Source: Desulfarculales bacterium UBA702
GTDB lineage: Bacteria > Desulfobacterota > Syntrophobacteria > Syntrophobacterales > Syntrophobacteraceae
Direction: 5' to 3'
DNA length: 32,150 nt
NCBI GenBank assembly: GCA_002298165.1
Contig: DBMI01000037.1
Location: forward strand, 1-32,150
In this document: one piece after another, positions 24,882-31,956 of the stretch
How the letters are laid out: each line of letters opens with the position of its first letter
How positions within the stretch are numbered: the stretch's first letter is position 1
Program-made: the position numbers and the translations under genes
The notes under the pieces: model-generated
Seen by the model: the letters and a program-made list of their open reading frames with translations, nothing else
Told to the model about the DNA's origin: nothing
The model's database searches: none

Positions 24882-26705
24882 ATGAAGCCAGTCTTGCCCG
24901 GGATGCCCGAATCATCAAGCCAAAAAGCAATTGTTTGTGTACTGATTACGGCATGGCTGACATTATGGGTGCCATTTTATCTTTTTGCCGCCTCGGTTCA
25001 AATCCCTTACAGCGAGTTCTGGAACCAGGTGAGCCAAGGGAAAGTGGCGCATGTTACCGTTATTGGAGATCAGATCGCTGGTTCATACAAAGAGCCACAG
25101 AAAGGCGCTGAGTCAATCGATGGTTTTCAGACGGTCATCCCGTCTCCTGGGGATCCGGACCTCCTGGGCTTTTTGAAAAGAAGCGGCGTTTCCATAGATG
25201 CTGATAAATCGGTGTCGCCCTGGATTATAGCGCTCCTGCTGGGTGCTGTTCCGTGGCTTCTCATTTTTTTCTTCATAATTAAGCGAAATTCACGGACGGT
25301 TCCGGCGGTTGGGTCTACTCACTCTGGATTTGGGAAATCGCGGGCAAGGCTTTACCGAAAATCGGAAAATAACGCGACCATGGACGACGTCGCAGGACTC
25401 GCTAATGCCAGGAAAGAACTGGAGGAAATCATAGATTTTCTTAAAAATCCATCCAAGTATCACGCACTTGGGGGCAGGCTGCCGAGAGGAGTACTGCTGA
25501 CGGGGCCTCCCGGAACAGGTAAGACCCTCATGGCCAGGGCAATGGCTGGTGCAGCCGAAGCACCGTTTTTTAGCATAAGCGGCTCCGAGTTCATTGAAAT
25601 GTTTGCAGGCGTGGGGGCCTCAAGGGTCCGCGACATGTTCCGGCAAGCCAAGCTCGAAGCCCCGTCACTCATCTACATCGATGAGATCGATTCAATAGGC
25701 AGGATCCGTGGGGGAGGCTTCGGGGGCGGCAATGAAGAACGGGAGCAGACTCTAAACCAAATATTGGCCGAGATGGATGGTTTCTCACCTCAGGAGGCAG
25801 TCGTCGTAATCGCATCGACCAATCGTCCGGACGTACTTGATCCTGCTCTGGTCAGGCCGGGGAGATTCGATCGACGGATTGTGCTCGATCTGCCTCAAAA
25901 GAGGGCGCGTAAGGAAATCCTCGAAGTACACGCGAAGAAAATCCCTCTCTCCGCCGATGTCGATCTCCAGAACTTGGCGGACCGGACGCCCGGTTTTTCA
26001 GGGGCCGATTTGATGAATCTGATCAATGAGGCGGCACTTCTGGCGGCCCGCAAGGGGAAAAAGCAGGTCGATGCCGAGGACTTCAATGAGAGCCGCGAAA
26101 AAATAATGAGAGGTATTGAGCGTGAAGACCTCATCAACGATGCGGAGAGGAAAATCGTCGCCTATCATGAGGCCGGGCACGCTCTGTTGGCAAGGCTGCT
26201 TCCCGGCGGCGATCCGCTTCGGAAAGTCTCCATAATCCCGCGCGGCCACTCCCTTGGCGCCACGGAAATCGTACCCGAGGAGGATCGCCACAGCTACAGC
26301 AGAAGCTATCTTCTGAATCGACTTGCCATCCTTATCGCCGGCCGGGTCGCGGAGAGGATCATCTTCAACGATGTCACCACGGAGGCAAGCGATGACCTTA
26401 GAAAGGCCAGTCAGCTTGCTCGCCGGATGGTTGTCCATTGGGGCATGGGCAGGCGGCTCGGCTCCGTCAGTTTTCAGCAGGGCGAGGAGAGCTATCTCGG
26501 CCGGGAACCTTCGACCGTGAAGGATTTCAGCGATCACACGGCACGGATGATAGATGAGGAAGTGCAGGAGATGATAACGGATGTCGAACGCCGCGCTGAG
26601 GAAATTTTGAAGCCCAATCGCACCCGGTTGGATGCTCTGGCGGAGGCACTTCTGGAACAGGAGAGTCTTGAAGAGGAAGAGATAGATCGTCTGCTCGATC
26701 TTTAA
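24882..26705 (+). CDS. ftsH: FtsH-family AAA+ zinc metalloprotease
   Basis: A 607-aa membrane-bound AAA+ protease. TM1 lies near residues 14-35, followed by a short periplasmic domain and TM2 near 115-137. The AAA domain has Walker A GPPGTGKT (208-215), Walker B LIYIDEID and the second-region-of-homology RPGRFDR. The protease has the zinc motif HEAGH (429-433) with the third ligand Asp505 in TEASDDL. It degrades membrane and regulatory proteins. ATG 24882 has AAAGGA about 6 nt upstream. Compared with typical FtsH, the pore motif is Met-Phe-Ala-Gly-Val-Gly instead of Met-Phe-Val-Gly-Val-Gly. It is probably functional and may be an accessory copy, since none of the usual ftsH neighbours (tilS, folP) is here. 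Confidence 0.93.
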   Translation: MKPVLPGMPESSSQKAIVCVLITAWLTLWVPFYLFAASVQIPYSEFWNQVSQGKVAHVTVIGDQIAGSYKEPQKGAESIDGFQTVIPSPGDPDLLGFLKRSGVSIDADKSVSPWIIALLLGAVPWLLIFFFIIKRNSRTVPAVGSTHSGFGKSRARLYRKSENNATMDDVAGLANARKELEEIIDFLKNPSKYHALGGRLPRGVLLTGPPGTGKTLMARAMAGAAEAPFFSISGSEFIEMFAGVGASRVRDMFRQAKLEAPSLIYIDEIDSIGRIRGGGFGGGNEEREQTLNQILAEMDGFSPQEAVVVIASTNRPDVLDPALVRPGRFDRRIVLDLPQKRARKEILEVHAKKIPLSADVDLQNLADRTPGFSGADLMNLINEAALLAARKGKKQVDAEDFNESREKIMRGIEREDLINDAERKIVAYHEAGHALLARLLPGGDPLRKVSIIPRGHSLGATEIVPEEDRHSYSRSYLLNRLAILIAGRVAERIIFNDVTTEASDDLRKASQLARRMVVHWGMGRRLGSVSFQQGEESYLGREPSTVKDFSDHTARMIDEEVQEMITDVERRAEEILKPNRTRLDALAEALLEQESLEEEEIDRLLDL

Positions 26706-26795
26706 AACAGGACCTTTCAGGGCTGCTTCCCGGATTGACCACAATTTACCCTTACCATTTCCCTCCACACTCAAGGAATCCCCGAAACTTTGGTT

Positions 26796-26852
26796 GCATA
26801 ACACTCGCCCGCTCCTTAGCCTAAAATTAGAGGAGTAGTGGGAGTGTTATGC
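26796..26852. repeat. 57-base hairpin downstream of ftsH
   Basis: GCATAACACTC (26796-26806) is the perfect reverse complement of GAGTGTTATGC (26842-26852). Inside it, CTCCT and AGGAG also pair, giving a nearly continuous stem of about 20 bp around an A/T-rich loop. It lacks a T-tract, so it is not a standard terminator. It could be an mRNA-stabilising structure or a small mobile palindromic element. Confidence 0.65.
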
Positions 26853-26932
26853 CTCATGAGGAGGAATGACCTTGATGAGCGGCTTCCCACGATAGTCGAC
26901 AGGTTTTCTTACCGGGACTAAATATTTGATTT

Positions 26933-26974
26933 TACTTGAGTGGTCTGATCATCGCAATGACTTACCCTCAAGTA
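26933..26974. promoter_or_regulatory. Inverted repeat upstream of YaaH-like gene
   Basis: TACTTGAG (26933-26940) and CTCAAGTA (26967-26974) are perfect reverse complements separated by 26 bases. The repeat ends 16 bases before the ATG at 26991, overlapping the leader and close to the GGAGAT ribosome-binding site. It could be an operator or a leader hairpin. No regulator can be named. Confidence 0.35.
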
Positions 26975-26990
26975 TTAATGGAGATATAAA

Positions 26991-27665
26991 ATGCCTCAAA
27001 CAACAAGAAAAGAAGGACAAATGGAGCGACGGGACATGTTTTTTGCAACACCCGCACCTTCAGTCCTTGGTTTTTATGGTTTGGCAATCGCAACCTTTAT
27101 AGGAGCTGTTGGACTGGCTCGGGGGAGATTGGTTTTCACGAACCAGGATTATGTCAGCTCGGCGGCAATCTTCTTTTTTGGAATTGCCGTGCTGCTTTGT
27201 GCAGCCTGGGCCTATCGGGTTAGAGATTCTCTTTCTACCGCCATTTTCGGCGTGTGGGGTTCCTTTTTCCTGGGGTTTGGTTTTCTTTTCCTGCCGGGCC
27301 TCAGACTGGAAACCATTACCACTGTGGTGATGCAATCCGTTCCGCTTGGCTTCTGGTTTGTAGCAATGGCAGTCGTCACCTGGACCATGGCAGTTGCGGC
27401 GATAATGGTAAGTTACGTAATATTCGCCGTACTGGTGCTGCTTGGTTTCGGCGCGGCAATTGCCGCGGTCGGATTTTTCAGCGGCATTCCCTGGGTATTA
27501 GCTGCCTCCGGCTGGGTGATGATCCTTTCATCCCTGGCTGCCTTGTGGACTGCAAGCAGCCTGCTTTACGAAGCGGTGATGGGGTACTCTCCACTTCCGC
27601 TTTTCAGGCGCGAAGCCGTTCCGGCCGAACGGCACGCGGGGGAGCGCATCACAATCGAACATTAA
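26991..27665 (+). CDS. GPR1/FUN34/YaaH-type membrane protein
   Basis: A 224-aa protein with six predicted membrane segments. It opens with ATPAPSVLGFYGLAIATF, resembling the Asn/Thr-Pro-x-Pro-Leu-Gly start of the GPR1/FUN34/YaaH (SatP) family, which transports acetate and succinate with protons. Length and the six-helix pattern agree, but I see no complete family signature in the later helices, so this is a motif-level call. GGAGAT lies about 7 nt before the ATG. An inverted repeat covers its leader. It converges on the potassium-channel gene; the 69 bases between the stops show no strong terminator. Confidence 0.65.
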   Translation: MPQTTRKEGQMERRDMFFATPAPSVLGFYGLAIATFIGAVGLARGRLVFTNQDYVSSAAIFFFGIAVLLCAAWAYRVRDSLSTAIFGVWGSFFLGFGFLFLPGLRLETITTVVMQSVPLGFWFVAMAVVTWTMAVAAIMVSYVIFAVLVLLGFGAAIAAVGFFSGIPWVLAASGWVMILSSLAALWTASSLLYEAVMGYSPLPLFRREAVPAERHAGERITIEH

Positions 27666-27733
27666 TGGTCTGTCATTCTCCGGGCAATAGATGGGCGAGG
27701 ACGGGAGATGGTTTAGCATCCCCCGCCCCGCTA

Positions 27734-28774
27734 CTAAAATTTTGGGAGGCGGGATGAACCGATGGTGATGAGCGAATCTCCCTTTTTGACCACGGTTGGT
27801 TCCGAGATGTTGAGCCGGACCGCGCCGGAGGAACTGATGCCGAGAACAAGGTGCCGCTTTTCTCGACAGATTTTGGCAAGGTCCTCGAAAGCCGCCTCCC
27901 TGCTTACCTCTATGAAGTAGATCTGCTGCCCGTCACGAGCGCTCAAAAGGTCATCGATTACATCCTGCACGCCGGGGTTTAGGAGTTCCTGACTCAGGAA
28001 GTGTGCGTCAAAGCGGGATGTACAGATTATCCTGTCGCAGCCGGCCTTCCTGAGCAACTCCTCCGATGCCGGGTCAACACATTCCACCACCGTGTTCGTT
28101 TTGCGGTTGCTGCCTTCTATCGCAAGGGCAATGGCGACATTGAGATTGTCCGATGCCGGGTCCCTCGGATTGCGGCACAAAATGACTGCGTGGCGGGCAT
28201 GATCGATGCCTGCCCGCGAGAGGGTCTCATCCCTGACGGGGTTTCCTCGCACATAATGAACTCCCCGTTTCTGCAACTCCTGCGGCAGTTCCTCGAGGAA
28301 CTCATCAACGATTACGACGGGAATGGATCTGCCGAATGCCGGGTCCAGGGAAAGCTCGTCGAGTATCCGTTCGACCTTGGCCAGAGAGGGAAAATTAAAG
28401 ACGACCAGGTGGTTCTTATGATCAAATGAGGACATGCCCTTAATTTCCTTGTTCTTTGATGTGATGAGGATTGCGGCGATGACGGAAAGAGTGTAGCCGA
28501 GGAGTCCAATGCCGATGACCATGACCGGCCAGCCGACGAGAAAGCGCCCGCCCGCTGTTTTGGGGAAAAAATCTCCGTAACCGACAGTGGTCATGGTGAC
28601 TACCGTGTACCACAACCCATCCGACCAGCTCAACTCAGGGTTTTCCGAAAGCTCGAAGTATACGAATCCCGTCGTTCCGTAGAGCAGAATCGCCCCCAAC
28701 ATGATGAAGATGCGCATGGGGACCGGAGGGTTCCTGAGGACGTGTCGAAAAAAATAGTGGATGACATAGATCAT
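27734..28774 (-). CDS. Two-TM potassium channel with TrkA-N/TrkA-C domains
   Basis: A 346-aa channel protein. TM1 is at about 20-40. The pore loop carries the K+ selectivity filter TVGYGD (residues 63-68) and TM2 spans about 78-104. A cytoplasmic RCK/TrkA-N domain follows from about 117 (HLVVFNFPSLAKVERIL), then a TrkA-C-like domain at the C-terminus. The nucleotide-binding glycine loop is unusual: Phe-Asn-Phe-Pro-Ser replaces the usual Gly-x-Gly-x-x-Gly, suggesting a different ligand. The start is ATG 28774 (AGGGGGA 6 nt upstream), not TTG 28792. It overlaps the nuclease-fold gene's stop by 4 nt (ATGA), so the two are translationally coupled. Confidence 0.9.
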   Translation of the reverse strand: MIYVIHYFFRHVLRNPPVPMRIFIMLGAILLYGTTGFVYFELSENPELSWSDGLWYTVVTMTTVGYGDFFPKTAGGRFLVGWPVMVIGIGLLGYTLSVIAAILITSKNKEIKGMSSFDHKNHLVVFNFPSLAKVERILDELSLDPAFGRSIPVVIVDEFLEELPQELQKRGVHYVRGNPVRDETLSRAGIDHARHAVILCRNPRDPASDNLNVAIALAIEGSNRKTNTVVECVDPASEELLRKAGCDRIICTSRFDAHFLSQELLNPGVQDVIDDLLSARDGQQIYFIEVSREAAFEDLAKICREKRHLVLGISSSGAVRLNISEPTVVKKGDSLITIGSSRLPKF

Positions 28775-29361
28775 TGTTGTTCCCCCTGCCAACCACGAAT
28801 GAGGGCCAGGGCTTTAGAGGCCATTTCCGCGTTCGCCCAGAAACCGCGCCCACCCTCCCTGGCAATTTCCTGTTCCTGCAGGTAGAACGACATCGCTGGA
28901 AAAGGATAGACCGTATAAACCATCACCAATCCTTCTTTAACCAGGCGAAGCCCAATGTCATGATCATCGACGTAGAGCGTTGCAATATATCTTCCGTACC
29001 TGTCTTTGGGTGTGGAGTGAAGGAGCACGCGCACCGGTTTATTCGCCATCAGCCGCTGCAGAGTATCGACTGCCGCCTGGCCGTAAGGTGCAAACACGTC
29101 CTTTGCGATATTCGCTTCAAAAGCTTTTATGCCGAGAATACGAACGGAGGCGGGCTGCTGCCCATCCTGAGCAACCCTCACCGTATCGCCGTCGATAACA
29201 CTTAACAGGGAGACGACATTGCCGCTGTCGATTTTGCCTTCGCTTCTGAATATGCCGCGCCGGGTTCTCTCGGCGCTCAAGCCGTAGAAGAGTGATGCAC
29301 CAAGAAGCACCGTGATGCTTCCCCAAAAAAGTACAGATCGTAAATCGCTTTTCCGGGCCAT
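28771..29361 (-). CDS. Membrane-anchored staphylococcal-nuclease-fold protein
   Basis: A 196-aa SNase (thermonuclease) homologue with an N-terminal signal anchor (about residues 9-28), so it acts outside the cytoplasm. Retained residues are Asp57 and Asp59 (VIDGDT), Arg74 and Glu82 (RILGIKAFE) and Arg124 (DRYGR), corresponding to Asp19/21, Arg35, Glu43 and Arg87 of S. aureus nuclease. The residue matching the calcium ligand Asp40 is Lys79, and the normal Thr-Pro is Ala-Phe. Calcium-dependent cleavage may therefore be weak or lost. It is the middle gene of a reverse-strand set: hemerythrin-like gene 62 nt upstream, channel gene overlapping by 4 nt. Confidence 0.85.
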   Translation of the reverse strand: MARKSDLRSVLFWGSITVLLGASLFYGLSAERTRRGIFRSEGKIDSGNVVSLLSVIDGDTVRVAQDGQQPASVRILGIKAFEANIAKDVFAPYGQAAVDTLQRLMANKPVRVLLHSTPKDRYGRYIATLYVDDHDIGLRLVKEGLVMVYTVYPFPAMSFYLQEQEIAREGGRGFWANAEMASKALALIRGWQGEQQ

Positions 29362-29423
29362 GTTTAATTGCCACCCTTACGGAGAAGATTTTGCCTCGAA
29401 GAATTCAAAGACCTCAAAACCGA

Positions 29424-30239
29424 TTATGCTCCTGATGTAAATTTTGCCAAATCGTTCATCCCGAGCCTTTTTTCTATATCTTCAACTGATTCCACGATTT
29501 TTTGAAAGCCATCCCCGCCGAAAAGCTCTTTGCCCCTCTGCTCGAATTTTGCTCCCATATCGTCGAACTCCCCCGGCGACACTATCGAGCGAAAAGCGGG
29601 AAATAAAACCGTATCTTCTCTGGCCAGGTGGTGCCGGTACATTAGTACGAACTGCCGCATGGCCGTGGCAATATCCTGTCGTTCAGTGCCTTTCCTGGAA
29701 AAGACGGATGTCCCATCACGCTTGAAGAGAAGAGGAGTCCCACCATATATTTGCTGCATTGCGGCCGGCTGATCCTCCTTGGGCTTTTGGGCTTTAGGGG
29801 CAGCTTTAACGGCCTCGGACAATTTCAAAATCGAATCGGTCAGGTGTCGCCCCCTCTGGTGCTGCACAATGAGCACCGTAACAAGATCGTTAAGCTTGCG
29901 TGCTTTTTCAAGCCGTGGGAAAATCACCTCTTCCTCGAATTTTTCGTGGTAATCCTCGATTAGGCGGCGAATTATACCCGCTGAATCGGCAATAACTCCG
30001 GAGGGCAGTTCCTCTGACTGACCTATACGACTTATCGCCTCCTCGTAGATCAACAGCATCCGGTGCAAGACCCCGTGCTCCAGCATGAGATCTTCCAACG
30101 GACTTACCGCGTGCTTTCTTTCTTCAGCCTCTTTCCTGCCCGCTCCCTGAACAGCGGTTGTAAATGCAGGCATGGCAATGCCGGCAGCCAGGCTACCGGT
30201 GAAACACAAAAAATGACGTCGTGATGTAAGCGGCCCCAT
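29424..30239 (-). CDS. Tat-exported hemerythrin-like protein, two HHE regions
   Basis: A 271-aa protein with a twin-arginine signal (SRRHFL at 6-11, hydrophobic stretch, Ala-rich cleavage region near 30-33). Two hemerythrin-type helical regions follow. The first (about 47-125) contains EHGVLHR, DYHEKFEEEVIFP and QHQRGRHLTD; the second (about 195-235) contains MYRHHLAREDTVLFP. The His/Glu spacing fits an oxo-bridged di-iron site able to bind O2, NO or peroxide. Tat export implies folding with its cofactor before secretion. GGGGGAG precedes the ATG. It probably heads the transcription unit with the nuclease-fold and channel genes. A short linker with Lys/Pro-rich sequence separates the two regions. 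Confidence 0.88.
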   Translation of the reverse strand: MGPLTSRRHFLCFTGSLAAGIAMPAFTTAVQGAGRKEAEERKHAVSPLEDLMLEHGVLHRMLLIYEEAISRIGQSEELPSGVIADSAGIIRRLIEDYHEKFEEEVIFPRLEKARKLNDLVTVLIVQHQRGRHLTDSILKLSEAVKAAPKAQKPKEDQPAAMQQIYGGTPLLFKRDGTSVFSRKGTERQDIATAMRQFVLMYRHHLAREDTVLFPAFRSIVSPGEFDDMGAKFEQRGKELFGGDGFQKIVESVEDIEKRLGMNDLAKFTSGA

Positions 30240-30581
30240 ATCTTTGGACTCCCCCTGATTCGAGGTGGATTAGGAAAGGGCGTAATTCGCTCTTGCCACC
30301 CTTTCATCAAATAACGCGTTTGTATCTTATATGCTAAATGAATTATCAGGAAAAACGGTCAAGAAAATCCAATCTATCCTCGTGCAGGTTCAGATATACA
30401 CACAAGCGTTATCTGATTCAAGCGGGACGGTTGACGCAGGGTTTCCCGCAAAGGCGTCAATTTTCGGAGCCTCCTTTTTCGGGTGCTCGTCAGCAGATTT
30501 GAAATCAAACGGAAGATCTTAACTTAATTGGAGGCAATTAAGCCACTGACCTAATTTCATCCAGAAAGGCGGAGGTGTAAA
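30240..30581. other. Divergent intergenic region
   Basis: 342 bases between the hemerythrin-like gene (reverse) and the Cys-rich gene (forward). It should carry both promoters. A short perfect hairpin lies at 30523-30542. The forward 63-codon ORF at 30331-30522 has no ribosome-binding site and low-complexity composition, so I do not call it. Confidence 0.45.
30523..30542. promoter_or_regulatory. Palindromic site upstream of Cys-rich gene
   Basis: CTTAATTG and CAATTAAG are perfect 8-bp arms around the tetranucleotide GAGG, 39 bases before the GTG at 30582. The size and spacing fit a dimeric regulator of the CRP/FNR type, though the half-site does not match FNR exactly. A leader RNA hairpin is the alternative. 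Confidence 0.4.
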
Positions 30582-30752
30582 GTGTTTGATTGTATGACAT
30601 GCATTCAGGAAGAAGTGAGAAGCGGAATGTCGTCGGCCTGTTCGGCCTGTCGCCAGAATGATTGCCGGGGATGCTTGGGGGAGCAGGGAGTCTGCATCTC
30701 CTGTTCACACGGCAGTTTGCCCGGCGGTCCCGAGGCCTTTGGAGAATTATAA
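30582..30752 (+). CDS. Small Cys-rich protein with four CxxC pairs, 56 aa
   Basis: A 56-codon gene with a GTG start and a strong GGAGGT ribosome-binding site 5 nt upstream. Eight cysteines form four CxxC pairs: Cys4/7, Cys20/23, Cys28/31 and Cys38/41. There is no signal peptide. This pattern suggests two structural zinc sites or one or two iron-sulfur clusters. The cysteine density and good ribosome-binding site make chance unlikely. I do not recognise the family. It lies alone, divergent from the Tat hemerythrin-like gene, and is followed by about 250 bases of non-coding DNA. Confidence 0.75.
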   Translation: MFDCMTCIQEEVRSGMSSACSACRQNDCRGCLGEQGVCISCSHGSLPGGPEAFGEL

Positions 30753-30960
30753 ATCACCCTCTGCGCAGGGTAGCCGGACCAGGCACGAATGATGATCCGA
30801 TTATAAATGAGCAAGGTGATTGACCGGGTACGCCAATCACTTCCGCGAGGCGACGTCTTCAAAATCGTTCCATGACGCGACCGGCCCGTTATGGAGATCG
30901 CACGCTGGAACGCACACATACCCGAAATGCTGCGGCATTCCTGGACGCTTTATTGGAGAC

Positions 30961-30987
30961 TGGGGGCACCGGTCCGCGATGCCCCCA
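30961..30987 (-). terminator. Hairpin after the right-edge repeat-protein gene
   Basis: TGGGGGCA (30961-30968) and TGCCCCCA (30980-30987) are perfect 8-bp arms with an 11-base GC-rich loop, 18 bases beyond the stop of the reverse-strand gene. It is strong, but no T-tract follows on either strand, so it may be a processing barrier rather than a classical terminator. Confidence 0.45.
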
Positions 30988-31005
30988 TGGCCAGGGAACC
31001 GGGAT

Positions 31006-31956
31006 TTACCAGTTGACTCTTAAAATATTCTCCGAGGGACCTTTGGAGATATAGTCCCAGGAAGTGCCGTCATAGACCCATATCCCGGAAGTACCGAAGT
31101 CCGCGTAGAGCTTTGAGCCCGTGGCCAGCATCTTATCCGGGCTGCTTGATGTGAGATAGTCCCAGGAGGTGCCGTCATAGGCCCAGAGCCCCACCGCGCC
31201 GAAGTCCCCGTAGAGCTTTGAGCCCGAGACGAGCATATCCTTCGGGCTGTCCCTTGTGAGTAAGGCCCAGGAGGTGCCGTCGTAGGCCCAGAGGCCCAAA
31301 GCACCGAAATCCGCGTAGAGCTTCGATCCCGAGGCCAGCATACTTTTCGGGCTGTTCCCCGTGAGGGATGCCCAGGAAGTGCCGTAGTAGACCCATAGCC
31401 CCCAATCAGCGAAATCCGCGTAGAGCTTCGAGCCTGAGACGAGCATATTCTGCGGGCTGTTCCCCGTGAGGGAGGCCCAGGAAGTTCCATCATAGACCCA
31501 AAGCCCCCAGCGACCGAAGTCGGCGTATAGCTTCGAGCCTGAGCCGAGCATTTTCTCAGGGCTGTTCCATGTGAGGAAGGCCCAGGAAGTGCCGTCGTAG
31601 GCCCATAGCCCCCAAGCACCGAAATCCGCATAGAGCTTCGAGCCTGAGACGAGCATACTCTTGGGGTTGTTCCCCGTGAGGGATGCCCAGGAAATGCCGT
31701 CATAGACCCAGAGCCCCCAGCCAGCAAAATCCGCGTAGAGCTTCGAGCCTGAGACGAGCATATTCTGCGGCCTGTTCCCCGTGAGGTGGGACCAGGAAGT
31801 GCCGTCATATTTCCAGAGCCCGGATGCGCCAAAAACCGCGAACAAGGTCGATGAATCAGGTGAGAAAACCATGCGCTCGGGATTGTCGGAACTCAAAGAT
31901 GTCCAAGAGGCATCTTTGTGGAACCAGATCCCCGAGGAGCCAAAATCCACCACAAC
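31006..31956 (-). repeat. Nine tandem 105-bp repeats, second copy
   Basis: The same 105-bp unit as in the array at 9511-10461, with nine units in each array. Units at equivalent positions (for example FGRWGLW in unit 5 and FGAVGLW in unit 8) agree between loci, which suggests duplication of the entire array, while other units differ. Even synonymous positions look highly similar. Confidence 0.9.

Larger units (their letters stand above)
26706..26990. other. Intergenic region with two inverted repeats
   Basis: 285 bases without a gene. It holds a large hairpin at 26796-26852, an adjacent palindrome CCTCATGAGG (26852-26861) and a second inverted repeat at 26933-26974 just before the next gene. 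Confidence 0.5.

Noticed and set aside
30331..30522. 63-codon forward ORF before the Cys-rich gene
   Set aside because: No ribosome-binding site, no motif, and Ser/Ala-rich chance-like composition.
31020..31832. 270-codon alternative-frame ORF in the right-edge array
   Set aside because: Same explanation as in the first array: repeat-driven open frame with low-complexity product.
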